64,000 nt of DNA, taken from the NCBI RefSeq assembly GCF_009729205.1, contig NZ_VTHB01000002.1, forward strand, positions 186,001 to 250,000, read 5' to 3'. A program made the translations under genes and the position numbers. The notes beneath the pieces are model-generated. The model was not told where the DNA came from and made no database searches. It saw only the letters and a list, made by a program, of their open reading frames with translations. The first letter of the stretch is position 1. The number at the start of each line of letters is the position of its first letter. The DNA comes from Mycobacteroides sp. CBMA 271 (GTDB lineage Bacteria; Actinomycetota; Actinomycetes; Mycobacteriales; Mycobacteriaceae). This document shows, piece by piece, positions 43,107-51,869 of the stretch.

Positions 43107-44819
43107 TTAATGCCCGCCAAACAGCCAGGGGAATCCAGAATTTGATCCACCGCTGTCGCGACCGCCGGATCCACCGCCGTGCGATCCGCCGCTGTCTCCC
43201 CACCTACCGCGGGACGACCCGCTGTCGGAGTCGCCACCACGCGAGCCCCCGCGGGAACCGCTATCCCCCCAGCCACCCTCAGAACCGCTGCGGGAGCCAC
43301 CACGCGAGCCGCTATCCGAATCGCCCCAGCCGCCGCGGCCACCGCGGGAGTCGCTGTCGGATCCACCGCGCGAGCCGCCGCGGGAACCGCTATCGGAATC
43401 GCCGCCCCCAATCGGCGGCAAGCCGGGGATCGAGATGATGGGCGGCTGCTGCGTCTGCACCGGCGGCGTGTACGTGGGCGGCGCGTAACTAGGCGGCGTG
43501 TACGTCGGCCGGGTCCGCTGTGGCGGCCACCACGGGTTCTCCTGGCGTCTCGGCGGCTCCCAGATCGGCGGGAACAACGGAAGCGGAACCGGAACGATGG
43601 CGGGCGGCGGTGCGGCCGGTGCGGGCTCCTCTGGGGCGGGAGCCGCGGGTGGCGGAGGCACCTCGGGCGCGGGGGCTGGAGCTTGTGGCGCGGCGGCCGC
43701 GGGCTTGGGCGCGGCCGGCGCGGGGTTGTGCTGCGGCGCCGGAGCCACCACCTGCTGTACCGGGGCGGGAGCTGGAGCGGCCGGCGGGGGCGCCACCTCG
43801 GCCATTGGCACCGGCGGGAGCTGCTTGGGAGCCTCGGGCGGCAGCTGCTTTTCGACTGGGTTCTGCACCGGGTTCTGGACGACGGCACGGTCCGGCGAGG
43901 ACGGCCCCTGGTCCACCGTGGAACGCACCGTCACGGTCAACGAGACAGCCAGCGCTATCGAGCAGATTCCGAAGACCAGCAGCAGCGGCGCACCGACCAA
44001 TAGGAACGGCTTGCGTTCGGCAGGTTGGTCGTCGAAGTCCTCGAACTCACTCGCAGTCTCGGTGACCTCTGTGCTTGCTTCGGGGTGCACAAAGCCCGAC
44101 CCGGTCGGGCCCTCTAGCGAGTAGGCCTGGCCGAGCAGTGCAGTACTGGCCTCGAAATCCGGTTCCTGCGCCGATGCCAGCGCCGCACCGCGGGCCAAGG
44201 CCAGCTCGGGCTGATCCGGCGAGTTCACTGGAAGGCAGATCGCCTCGCCCAGCGGATCGGTGAGATCCGAGACGTCGGTGCCCAAACCCAGCAAGAACAC
44301 GCCGTCGGGCGCGTGCTCCTGGCCCTTGAGTGGGTTGACCAAATTGGCCAGCACACCGGGAGTTACTCCAGTGACCAGCGGTTCGCTCGCCAGGCCGACG
44401 ATCGATCCGTCGGCGGAATCGACCACCGCGAGTGTCGCGGTCTCCGGTTCGATGACCAGCAGTGCCGACTTCTCGTATCCAGTGACGTTGCTGGCGGCCT
44501 TGGCCAGCGCGCCTCCTGCGTGCAGCGCGGAGAAGAACTCGACGCCGTCTATTCCGCGGCTGGCAAGGGAATCGCGCAGTTGGGCGGCCTCGGCGTGATC
44601 GCTCCACACCACGCCGGTGGAGACCAAATTATGGCCGCCATCGGTCATGCCGTCCCGGGTGCCCACAATCGCGGACAGCACCTGATCGCTGGCGCTGCCT
44701 TCGCCCTCGGACACAAAGATGGTGTCGGTATCGACGATCCTGCCGTCGGCACCCGCGCCCTCGACCAGTACCAGCCGGGCAGTCGTCGGTGTCATGGAGA
44801 CACCAAGTACGACGTCCAC
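43107..44819 (-). CDS. Hsp70-like (DUF7159-type) membrane protein with Pro- and Gly/Ser-rich tail
   Basis: 570 residues, GTG start. The N-terminal domain (1-240) has an actin-like form (VVLGVSMTPTTARLVLVEG; ALLVIEPETATLAVVDS) but lacks clear Hsp70 phosphate motifs, so ATP binding is doubtful. A membrane helix (about 275-300) is followed by a 170-residue Pro/Ala-rich part, ISIPGLPPIGGG, then about 95 residues of DSDSGSRGGSRGG-like repeats. The IPGLPPI end is shared with the protein at 32765. It is inserted between dcd and udgA, which are adjacent in M. tuberculosis. Function unknown. Confidence 0.78.
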   Translation of the reverse strand: MDVVLGVSMTPTTARLVLVEGAGADGRIVDTDTIFVSEGEGSASDQVLSAIVGTRDGMTDGGHNLVSTGVVWSDHAEAAQLRDSLASRGIDGVEFFSALHAGGALAKAASNVTGYEKSALLVIEPETATLAVVDSADGSIVGLASEPLVTGVTPGVLANLVNPLKGQEHAPDGVFLLGLGTDVSDLTDPLGEAICLPVNSPDQPELALARGAALASAQEPDFEASTALLGQAYSLEGPTGSGFVHPEASTEVTETASEFEDFDDQPAERKPFLLVGAPLLLVFGICSIALAVSLTVTVRSTVDQGPSSPDRAVVQNPVQNPVEKQLPPEAPKQLPPVPMAEVAPPPAAPAPAPVQQVVAPAPQHNPAPAAPKPAAAAPQAPAPAPEVPPPPAAPAPEEPAPAAPPPAIVPVPLPLFPPIWEPPRRQENPWWPPQRTRPTYTPPSYAPPTYTPPVQTQQPPIISIPGLPPIGGGDSDSGSRGGSRGGSDSDSRGGRGGWGDSDSGSRGGSRSGSEGGWGDSGSRGGSRGGDSDSGSSRGRWGDSGGSHGGGSGGRDSGGSNSGFPWLFGGH

Positions 44820-44948
44820 GTCAGATCCTCCGCTACCAAATCGACCGTCACGCCATCAAACACGTCAGGGCCGCTGAAAAGTCCGAATTGCTGGCCAAAG
44901 TTGTGCCCGGCTTGTGTATCGGCCCCGTCCGCTGACGCGTTACCCCAG

Positions 44949-45518
44949 CTAGGGGTTGATGAAGTTCTGATAGGAGCGCGACGGGGTCGGACCGCGCTGC
45001 CCCTGGTACTTCGACCCTACCCCGGCACTACCGTATGGATGCTCGGCCGGCGACGTCAGGCGCAGCAGGCATAGCTGCCCGATCTTCATGCCCGGCCACA
45101 GCGTGATCGGCAGGTTGGCGACGTTCGAAAGCTCCAGGGTGATGTGCCCGGAGAAGCCGGGGTCGATGAATCCGGCGGTGGAGTGCGTCAGCAGGCCCAG
45201 GCGCCCCAACGAGGACTTTCCTTCCAGCCGCCCGGCGAGGTCATCGGGCAGTGAGCAGATCTCCAGCGTGGATCCGAGCACGAACTCGCCCGGATGCAAC
45301 ACGAATGACTCTCCCTCGCCCGGCTCGACCAGACTGGTCAGCTCGTCCTGACGCTCCTTAGGGTCGATGTGCGTGTAGCGGGTGTTGTTGAACACCCGGA
45401 ACAGGCTGTCGAGCCGGACGTCGATGCTGGACGGCTGGATGAGGGCAGGGTCGAGGGGCTCGATGCCAAGGCGCCCGGAGTCAAGCTCGGCGCGGATATC
45501 GCGATCGGACAGCAGCAC
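44949..45518 (-). CDS. dcd: dCTP deaminase (dUMP-forming type)
   Basis: 189 residues, standard length. Motifs: [55 protein letters not shown] and [14 protein letters not shown]. In M. tuberculosis the Rv0321 enzyme (190 residues) is bifunctional and forms dUMP directly from dCTP. It is preceded on the same strand by two L,D-transpeptidase-like genes, as Rv0320 precedes Rv0321. Confidence 0.96.
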   Translation of the reverse strand: MLLSDRDIRAELDSGRLGIEPLDPALIQPSSIDVRLDSLFRVFNNTRYTHIDPKERQDELTSLVEPGEGESFVLHPGEFVLGSTLEICSLPDDLAGRLEGKSSLGRLGLLTHSTAGFIDPGFSGHITLELSNVANLPITLWPGMKIGQLCLLRLTSPAEHPYGSAGVGSKYQGQRGPTPSRSYQNFINP

Positions 45519-45535
45519 GCGACGAGCGTAACCGC

Positions 45536-46201
45536 CTAGGCCTTGATGGCGATGACCGCTCCGGGCCGCAACCAGCCAATGAGTCGCACCAGTGCGGCGT
45601 CATCGACCGTGACGCACCCGCCCGAGGGATCGCCGTCGGATGCGTGCACAAAGAACGCCGACCCGCCGCCGGGTTTGTGTGATTCGTTGACGCCCATGAC
45701 GATCGCGCGCGGATAGCCATCGAGCTCTTCGCTCAATGATGTGTCGAATGTGCATGCGGATTCGACACATCGCTGGTGGGTGTTGTAGCCGGCGCTGGCC
45801 GGATCGCCGTCCCACCAATCGTCGGCGTCGACCCGCAGGTAGTTCAGACCGTGAGCCACCGACGGTTCGGTGCCGAAGGCGTAGTCGAGGCTGTAGACAC
45901 CCGTCGGGGTCGCCGGGTTCTCGTCGTTGGCGGCATCCGTGAATCCGGCGGAGCCGATATCGGAGGGAACGTTTTGTTGGACGGGCTCCCACGCGCCACC
46001 GGTGCGCTGCCAGGTGCTGACGACCGCCTTGGTGCCCCCCGTACCTTGGACCGATACGACCTGTTCCGCCGAACCGACGGCGCGTGCAAACCATGGCGGC
46101 GGTGCGGCGGGAAGTACCGCGGCGGCTGGTTCGACAGGTACAGACCCGCACGCCCCGGCGAGAAGCACGACGCTCAGCGGCAACAACCGGATCGACAGCA
46201 T
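45536..46201 (-). CDS. Exported L,D-transpeptidase-like lipoprotein (copy 2)
   Basis: 221 residues with a signal peptide and lipobox-like LLAGAC. The catalytic-type motif is [19 protein letters not shown]: a His and a Cys spaced as in YkuD-fold L,D-transpeptidases (HG---S-GC), and [15 protein letters not shown] fits the fold. The SHGC motif is altered to SGGC and the usual Arg after Cys is Val, so activity is uncertain. It is a tandem paralog of the next gene and lies 17 bp before dcd. Related to Rv0320 by position. Confidence 0.75.
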   Translation of the reverse strand: MLSIRLLPLSVVLLAGACGSVPVEPAAAVLPAAPPPWFARAVGSAEQVVSVQGTGGTKAVVSTWQRTGGAWEPVQQNVPSDIGSAGFTDAANDENPATPTGVYSLDYAFGTEPSVAHGLNYLRVDADDWWDGDPASAGYNTHQRCVESACTFDTSLSEELDGYPRAIVMGVNESHKPGGGSAFFVHASDGDPSGGCVTVDDAALVRLIGWLRPGAVIAIKA

Positions 46202-46244
46202 GCATCCATGGTGCTGGCTGAACCTGGCATTCGCCTGTTGGTAA

Positions 46245-46895
46245 CTAACCTTTTACGGCGATAACGGCTCCGGGCCGTAGCCAGCCGATCAACTGGACCA
46301 GGGTGGCGTCGTCGAGGGATACGCAGCCCGCGGTCGCGCCGCCGTCGGTGGTGTGGACGAAGAAGGCCGAGCCGCCGCCGGGAACCCTGTCCTTGTTCAC
46401 GCCCATGACGATGGCGTGCTTGTACTGCGGAATGTTGAGGTTCTCACTGGGGCCGGTATCGAACGGGCACGACGCCTTGGCGCACTGTTGGTGGGTGTTG
46501 TAGGTGGCGCTGTTGACGTCGCTGTCCCACCAGTCGTTCGACCCGATCTGGACGTAGCGCAGGCCGCTCGGGGGTGGCGGCGCGGTTCCGAAGGCGTAGT
46601 CCAGGGAGTAGACGCCGTTGGGGGTAGCCGACGCCCCCTCCCGCGCCTTCTCGATGAATCCGGCGGAGCCGACATGTGCGGGAATCCCGGTGGACACGGC
46701 CTTCCAGTCGTTGCCGCTGCGTTGGAACACGTCGATCTTGGCGTTCGAGCCGCCGGTGCCGTTGACCGCAATCACCTGAGTCGCGTTCCCGACGGATTGG
46801 GCGAACCAGGGCACGAAGGGTTCCGCGACAGCAGGTGCGGAGGTCGCCAGGGCCAGGATCGCCACACAGAGCAGCGTCAGAAGACGGAACACCAC
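46245..46895 (-). CDS. Exported L,D-transpeptidase-like protein (copy 1)
   Basis: 216 residues with a Sec signal (LLTLLCVAILALATSAPAVA). About half of its residues match the downstream copy: PWFAQSVGNATQV, IGSAGF-type [21 protein letters not shown] and FFVHTTDGGATAGCVSLDD. No lipobox, so it is probably free or wall-bound, unlike its lipid-anchored paralog. The His and Cys of the YkuD-like motif are present. It heads the ldt-like/ldt-like/dcd unit. Confidence 0.75.
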   Translation of the reverse strand: MVFRLLTLLCVAILALATSAPAVAEPFVPWFAQSVGNATQVIAVNGTGGSNAKIDVFQRSGNDWKAVSTGIPAHVGSAGFIEKAREGASATPNGVYSLDYAFGTAPPPPSGLRYVQIGSNDWWDSDVNSATYNTHQQCAKASCPFDTGPSENLNIPQYKHAIVMGVNKDRVPGGGSAFFVHTTDGGATAGCVSLDDATLVQLIGWLRPGAVIAVKG

Positions 46896-46975
46896 CCCAT
46901 CCTGGCCGATGTTGTTCTCAGATCCTTCAAGGTTGGGACACGGTTACGCCACGGACCGATCGGTATATTTCGGTC

Positions 46976-47875
46976 ATGGACGCTGAGCTCGAAGAATGGA
47001 AAGCCGCCGGGCACTACTTCGACTATCTGGGTTTCGACATCTTCTATCGCATGGAGGGCAGCGGGCCGCCGCTGCTGCTGGTCCACGGCTATCCGTTCAA
47101 TTCGTGGGATTGGGCACTGATCTGGCCGACGTTGACGGAGCGATTCACGGTGATCGCACCGGATATGATCGGGATGGGATTCTCCGAGAAGCCCGTTCAA
47201 TACGGATACTCGGTGCTCGATCACGCCGATATGCACGAGGAGCTGCTCTCGCAGCTGAACATCGACAGAGTGCATCTACTGACCCACGATCTGGGGAACT
47301 CGGTGGGCCAGGAGTTGTTGGCGCGTCATGAATTTGGCGAGCAGTCCCGGGGCCGGGTAGCGATCGATTCGGTGACGTGGCTCAATGGCGGATTGTTCAT
47401 CGAGGCCTATAGACCTCGGATCGCCCAGACCTTGTTGTCGCGAACACCGTTGGGCGACTTGGTAAGCCGGCTCCAGGGCACACCGGTATCGCGCCGGATC
47501 ATGGATGCCGCCGTCAGCGAGATGTTCGGACCGGACACCAAACCGTCGGCCCGGCTGCTGTCACTTTTTCAGCAGGTACTGGAGTACAACGACGGTGCGC
47601 GCGTCACCCATCAGGTGGGCCGCTTCATCAACGACCGCTACGACAACCGGAGCCGATGGGTGCGCGCCATGCGCGAAACCGCCGTGCCGATGCGCATGAT
47701 CGACGGACCGATCGACCCCAACTCCGGATTGCACATGGCCGAGCGCTATCTCGAGGTGATTCCCGATCCGGACGTGGTGCTGCTGAACGACAACATCGGC
47801 CATTGGCCGCAGATCGAGGCGCCCGAGGCGGTGCTGACGCACTTCCTCGAACACATCGACAGGGTTACTGCTTAG
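46976..47875 (+). CDS. Alpha/beta hydrolase, haloalkane dehalogenase-like
   Basis: 299 residues. The oxyanion motif is HGYP (37-40), the nucleophile elbow is THDLGNSVG with Asp105 where lipases have Ser, and the His is in DNIGHWPQIEAPE. An Asp nucleophile marks haloalkane dehalogenases and epoxide hydrolases. The usual DWG of those families is DLG here, so the reaction is not certain. ATG 46976 chosen at the start of the conserved domain. Stop overlaps the convergent gene by 11 bp. Confidence 0.8.
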   Translation: MDAELEEWKAAGHYFDYLGFDIFYRMEGSGPPLLLVHGYPFNSWDWALIWPTLTERFTVIAPDMIGMGFSEKPVQYGYSVLDHADMHEELLSQLNIDRVHLLTHDLGNSVGQELLARHEFGEQSRGRVAIDSVTWLNGGLFIEAYRPRIAQTLLSRTPLGDLVSRLQGTPVSRRIMDAAVSEMFGPDTKPSARLLSLFQQVLEYNDGARVTHQVGRFINDRYDNRSRWVRAMRETAVPMRMIDGPIDPNSGLHMAERYLEVIPDPDVVLLNDNIGHWPQIEAPEAVLTHFLEHIDRVTA

Positions 47876-48287
47876 CCGCCGGCGGCGGGGCCGTGTCCAG
47901 GTAGGACGAGAAGGTCGCATAGTTGCAGTCGGCCTCACCGGTGCCGGTTGTGTTCTGGCACACCACCTTGTCGTTCAGGTAGATGCGCACCGTGACAGCG
48001 GCGTCCGGTGTGGGCGTGGAACGCCAGTCGGCCTTGAGCTCTGCGTGATTGGGCGTCTTGGCGCCACGGGACAGATCACCGACGGTCGCGTCGACCTTCC
48101 AGGGCAGGGTCACGCCGTCGGCGGGCTGCATCTCGGTGCCGTCCCAGTACTGGACGTTGGCCGTGGTGGCGGTGGACGAGGTGACCTCGTATGTCACCGT
48201 CTTGTCGTCCGCGTGCGCCGCTGCCGGGAAGCTGAGGGCACAGGTTGCGGCCACGGCTGCCGCGGCAAATAGGTGGCGGATGGTCAT
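47865..48287 (-). CDS. Small exported MmpS-like beta protein
   Basis: About 140 residues: Sec signal (HLFAAAAVAATCALSFPAAA), then a beta-rich domain (VTYEVTSSTATTANVQYWDG, LPWKVDATVG, VRIYLNDKVVCQ) with two Cys likely to pair (VVCQN, ADCNY). The YEV-G-A-V-Y pattern is like the outer domain of MmpS proteins, but there is no stable anchor and no mmpL neighbour. In-frame GTG at 48293 is an alternative start. Confidence 0.72.
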   Translation of the reverse strand: MTIRHLFAAAAVAATCALSFPAAAHADDKTVTYEVTSSTATTANVQYWDGTEMQPADGVTLPWKVDATVGDLSRGAKTPNHAELKADWRSTPTPDAAVTVRIYLNDKVVCQNTTGTGEADCNYATFSSYLDTAPPPAAKQ

Positions 48288-48424
48288 GAGCACCTCGGTA
48301 TGTCAGTTCGGTTTACAGATCGTTGGCAGGTTACCGAGATTTTCTGAGTGGCCGCTGAGGCCGAGACAGAGACAACTTTCACCAAATACTTGAGCAAACC
48401 CCCATCGGTCCGGACTATGGGGTA

Positions 48425-49771
48425 ATGAGCAACTTGGGGGATGACAGCGAAGGTTCCGTTCAGCGCGGGTGGGGCAGCGCGACGCGGGTCGCATTCCGAT
48501 TCGGTACCTGTTACTTCGGCACGTTCGGCCTTGTAGTGGTCATTGGGCTGGTCCCGATCATCCTGGCGGGCATCGGAATCGACGGTCCGTGGTCGGTTAT
48601 CCGCGGGCTGTTTCATGCGGTCCGCCCACCCATCGGGTGGATCGGAGAACATCTGCTCGGCCTGAGCGTCGAGAGCACCCAGGTGGGCAGCGACAGTGCG
48701 TTCCAATGGACCGCCTTGGTCTGCATCGCGGCCCTGGCAGCCGTCGCGACCGTGATCTGGACGGTGCTCGACCGGGCGCGGCAACGCTATGACCGACTGC
48801 AGGCCTGGGTGTGGACGATCCTGCGCCTGGTGCTCGCTACGGCAATGTTCTATTTCGGGATGGCGAAGGTGATCCCGACGCAAATGCCGTTCGTGCTCAA
48901 CCGGCTCGTCGAACCGTTCGGGAACTTCAGCCCCGCGGGTGTGCTGTGGGCGCAGGTCGGCGTATCGCAGCCGTACCAGATCCTGCTGGGGCTGGCCGAG
49001 GTGCTGGGCGGTCTGCTCCTGCTGTTGCCGCGCACCACTGCGGCCGGGCTGCTGGTGTGCGTGGTCGACCTGACGCAGGTCTTCCTCCTCAATATGACCT
49101 ACGACATCCGTCTCAAGACGGTGTCCTCGCAACTGTTGCTGTTGAGCCTGTTCCTGTTGGCGCCCTACGCGCGACGACTGTTGACGGCGTTCTTCACCGA
49201 TCGTGCGGTTCCGGCGGCTACGACGACCCAGTTGTTCACGGGCCGTCGCGACAATCGGATCGCGCTCGCGGCGCAGCTGTGTGTGGGTCTGGCGCTGCTC
49301 ACCGCGTTCAGCGCGCAGGGGTGGCAGCAATTCACCCGGCCCACACCCAACCTGTACGGCATCTGGCAGGTGGAGACGTTCTCGGCCGAGGGGTATCCTC
49401 GCGATCCGCTGCTCACCGACAAAATTCGTTGGCGCAGAGTAATATTCGACAGACCATTTCACGTCTCCGCCCCGGTGATGGTCACTGTGCAACGGATGGA
49501 TGATTCGTTCGAAGTGTTCGGCGGCACCATCGACCCGAAGAAACACTTCATCGACCTGAGTCATCAGATCGAGCTAGGCACGTACAAGGAGACCCCGGCG
49601 CGAATCAGGTTGACATATTGGTGGCCGGGACAACCAGACCAGATGATCGTCGACGGCGACGACTATGCCGGACACAAGGTCCACGTGCGGGTCACCAGGA
49701 TGGACCCGAGTTCTTTCCCGCTAGTGGAACGCGGGTTCAACTGGGTGCAGGAGGCGCCGTACAACCGGTGA
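48425..49771 (+). CDS. DoxX-like membrane protein
   Basis: 448 residues with about eight helices. The core (residues 120-255) is DoxX-like: LATAMFYFGMAKVIPTQMP, ILLGLAEVLGGLLLLLPRTT, CVVDLTQVFLLNMTYD. A C-terminal soluble part of about 130 residues follows the last helix and has a beta-rich look (YGIWQVETF, RLTYWWPG). The next gene, a formylglycine-generating enzyme, starts 17 bp after its stop, so they are probably co-transcribed. Confidence 0.75.
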   Translation: MSNLGDDSEGSVQRGWGSATRVAFRFGTCYFGTFGLVVVIGLVPIILAGIGIDGPWSVIRGLFHAVRPPIGWIGEHLLGLSVESTQVGSDSAFQWTALVCIAALAAVATVIWTVLDRARQRYDRLQAWVWTILRLVLATAMFYFGMAKVIPTQMPFVLNRLVEPFGNFSPAGVLWAQVGVSQPYQILLGLAEVLGGLLLLLPRTTAAGLLVCVVDLTQVFLLNMTYDIRLKTVSSQLLLLSLFLLAPYARRLLTAFFTDRAVPAATTTQLFTGRRDNRIALAAQLCVGLALLTAFSAQGWQQFTRPTPNLYGIWQVETFSAEGYPRDPLLTDKIRWRRVIFDRPFHVSAPVMVTVQRMDDSFEVFGGTIDPKKHFIDLSHQIELGTYKETPARIRLTYWWPGQPDQMIVDGDDYAGHKVHVRVTRMDPSSFPLVERGFNWVQEAPYNR

Positions 49772-49788
49772 TCTGATAGAACGAGTAG

Positions 49789-50676
49789 ATGACGGCGGCT
49801 GTACTGACCGAACTGGTGGAGTTGCCCGGCGGGTCATTTCCTATGGGCTGCAATGTCTTTTACCCAGAAGAGATGCCCGAACGCACCCTCTCCGCGAGCG
49901 CCTTCGCCATCGAACGTCATCCCGTCACCAACGCACAGTTCGCGGAGTTTATCGCGCAGACCGGTCATGTGACCGTCGCCGAACGGACCCCGGATCCGGC
50001 CCTGTACCCGGGCGCGTCCCCTGCCGATCTGGTGCCCGGCGCCATGGTGTTCCGGGAGACCAGCGGACCCGTCAATCTGCACAACTGGCAGCAATGGTGG
50101 GACTGGGTTCCGGGCGCCTACTGGCGGCACCCCTTCGGACCCGACAGCGATATCGACAGTGCCGCAGATCATCCCGTCGTCCAGGTGGCCTATACCGATG
50201 CCGTGGCCTACGCCCGCTGGGCGGGCAGACGGCTACCGAGCGAGGCCGAGTGGGAGTACGCCGCACGCGGCGGGGGCGAGACGATTTACACCTGGGGTGA
50301 TGAGGTGGCCCCCGGCGGGCAGCTGATGGCTAACACCTGGCAGGGACGTTTCCCGTACCGCAATGATGGGGCGCTGGGATGGCGCGGCACCTCTCGCGTC
50401 GGCGCCTTTCCACCCAATGGTTTTGGCCTCGTCGACATGATCGGCAATGTGTGGGAGTGGACGTCCACACGATTCGAGCGCGGCGCTCAGGCACCGAAGG
50501 CCTGCTGCGGCCCGTCCGATAACCCGGACCCGTCCGTGATCCAGGCGCTCAAGGGCGGTTCGCATCTCTGTGCCCCCGAGTACTGCCATCGCTACCGGCC
50601 GGCCGCACGCTCACCGCAGTCGCAAGACACTGCGACGACGCACATCGGATTCCGCTGCGCGGTCGACCGACCGTAG
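49789..50676 (+). CDS. Formylglycine-generating enzyme
   Basis: 295 residues, FGE-sulfatase fold. It oxidises the Cys of a CxPxR motif in sulfatases to formylglycine. N-terminal GGSFPMGCN, RLPSEAEWEYAARGG, NVWEWTSTRFE, and the copper-binding active-site Cys pair in GGSHLCAPEYCHRYRPAAR are all present. Length fits M. tuberculosis Rv0712. A sulfatase with CSPTR is encoded 1.3 kb downstream, a likely substrate. Confidence 0.93.
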   Translation: MTAAVLTELVELPGGSFPMGCNVFYPEEMPERTLSASAFAIERHPVTNAQFAEFIAQTGHVTVAERTPDPALYPGASPADLVPGAMVFRETSGPVNLHNWQQWWDWVPGAYWRHPFGPDSDIDSAADHPVVQVAYTDAVAYARWAGRRLPSEAEWEYAARGGGETIYTWGDEVAPGGQLMANTWQGRFPYRNDGALGWRGTSRVGAFPPNGFGLVDMIGNVWEWTSTRFERGAQAPKACCGPSDNPDPSVIQALKGGSHLCAPEYCHRYRPAARSPQSQDTATTHIGFRCAVDRP

Positions 50677-50816
50677 TACGGCTCTGCACAGCAAGCGGGC
50701 CAATGGTTCCAATGTCAGACTTATCCCTCCGGCTGTGTGCGGCGGGGCGAAGATAGCTAGCGGCAATACCTCAAGCGGCAACGCACAGCATCGTATTGAC
50801 TTGCGGGAGTATCGGT

Positions 50817-51620
50817 ATGAAACGTGATGTGCAAGCCAGACTCGACGTGGACGTGCTGGCGGCAACGACACTGGAGTTCCAGATCGCCGTGGCGCCATCG
50901 CCCGGCGCCCAGGTGACGGAGAGTCTGTCGTTGGTGCTGAACGGACAGCATGTCGAGGCCCAGGAGGTGGCGGGCGAGCACGGCAACCGCATCCACCGGA
51001 TCGCCGTCGGGGAGGGCAACCTCAAGGTCTCTTATGCGGCGACCATTCTCGGGCAATCCGATGAAGTGCCCGTCGAGGCCGCAGACCTGTCGACGTACCT
51101 ACGCCCGAGCCGCTACGCCGAGGCCGACAAGTTGTTCGGTTTCGCAGCTACCGAGTTCGGCGAGCACACCGAACCGCAGGTTCTCTTGGACAAGGTCTCG
51201 TCCTGGGTCGGCGCACATTTGACCTATACGCCGGGCTCGAGCGACCCGATCGATGGCGCTGTCGACACCCTGCTGGCGGGAGCAGGAGTCTGCCGCGACT
51301 ACGCACATCTGGTGGTGGCACTTTTACGAGCCGTCAAAGTGCCTGCCCGACTTGTCGCGGTGTATGCGCCGGGCTGCGATCCGATGGACTTTCACGCCGT
51401 CGCCGAGGCCGTTCTAGACGGCCGGTGGCGCGTGGTGGATGCGACTTGCCTGGCGCCGCGGCAGACGATGGTTCGCATCACCACCGGCCGAGATGCGGCC
51501 GACACGGCATTCCTCGACAACCACGGCGGGCAGGTCGTGTTGAACGAAACGTTCGTCACCGCAGTGGTCGACGGTGCCCTACCCGAGGATCACATCGATC
51601 GGCTGGTCTCCCTGCGATGA
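50817..51620 (+). CDS. Transglutaminase-like protein
   Basis: 267 residues. The N-terminal beta domain is followed by a transglutaminase core with Cys in GAGVCRDYAHL, His in DFHAVAEA and Asp in RVVDATCLAP, i.e. a complete catalytic triad. No signal peptide, so cytosolic. Family members are proteases or amidases of unknown substrate. ATG 50817 is chosen with GGGAG about 9 bases upstream. The stop codon lies in the loop of a 13-bp hairpin. Confidence 0.85.
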   Translation: MKRDVQARLDVDVLAATTLEFQIAVAPSPGAQVTESLSLVLNGQHVEAQEVAGEHGNRIHRIAVGEGNLKVSYAATILGQSDEVPVEAADLSTYLRPSRYAEADKLFGFAATEFGEHTEPQVLLDKVSSWVGAHLTYTPGSSDPIDGAVDTLLAGAGVCRDYAHLVVALLRAVKVPARLVAVYAPGCDPMDFHAVAEAVLDGRWRVVDATCLAPRQTMVRITTGRDAADTAFLDNHGGQVVLNETFVTAVVDGALPEDHIDRLVSLR

Positions 51621-51639
51621 CACCCGAGGGAGACCAGCC
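51601..51639 (+). terminator. Hairpin enclosing the stop codon of the transglutaminase gene
   Basis: ggctggtctccct (51601-51613) pairs exactly with agggagaccagcc (51627-51639) around a 13-base loop that contains the TGA (51618-51620). No T run follows. It is a candidate terminator or 3'-end stabiliser, and would need to be opened by the terminating ribosome. Confidence 0.55.
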
Positions 51640-51650
51640 GAGACAGAGGG

Positions 51651-51750
51651 CTAGGAGCTCCCAGTCAGCTTCTGCTTGACCGAGGCGATCCCCTGATCGA
51701 CCTGACCTTCGGCCTTCAGATCCTCATCGCCAGTCAACGCCGCTTCCGAC
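51651..51750 (-). pseudogene. CsbD-like C-terminal remnant
   Basis: On the minus strand the segment reads EAALTGDEDLKAEGQVDQGI and ASVKQKLTGSS, then stops at 51651. This is the typical C-terminal half of CsbD stress proteins (GDEDLKAEGKADQ). No N-terminal half or usual start is visible upstream; only a TTG in the middle. It looks like a decayed gene fragment, about 33 codons. Confidence 0.45.
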
Positions 51751-51806
51751 AGTGCGCACGAAATCCCCCCGGTGCGACAAGTCGAGTGCCCGGGATTGCC
51801 CTAAGA

Positions 51807-51869
51807 ATCACCCGAAAAGGGTGATGCCCGTCCCCGCCCTGCTCACTAGCGTTGATGTGAACATGTTCA
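51807..51869 (+). promoter_or_regulatory. Sulfatase upstream region: small hairpin and palindrome
   Basis: ATCACCC-GAAAA-GGGTGAT (51807-51825) is an exact 7-bp hairpin. TGAACATGTTCA (51858-51869) is a perfect 12-bp palindrome, extended by GATGTGA/TCACATC arms (51854-51860, 51871-51877). These lie 135-197 bp before the sulfatase start and are candidate regulator sites. No other gene is visible between 51751 and 52003. Confidence 0.45.

Noticed and set aside
48284..49564. 426-codon minus-strand frame opposite the DoxX-like gene
   Set aside because: Composition is Arg/Gln/His-rich, typical of antisense shadow frames. The plus strand has clear membrane helices.
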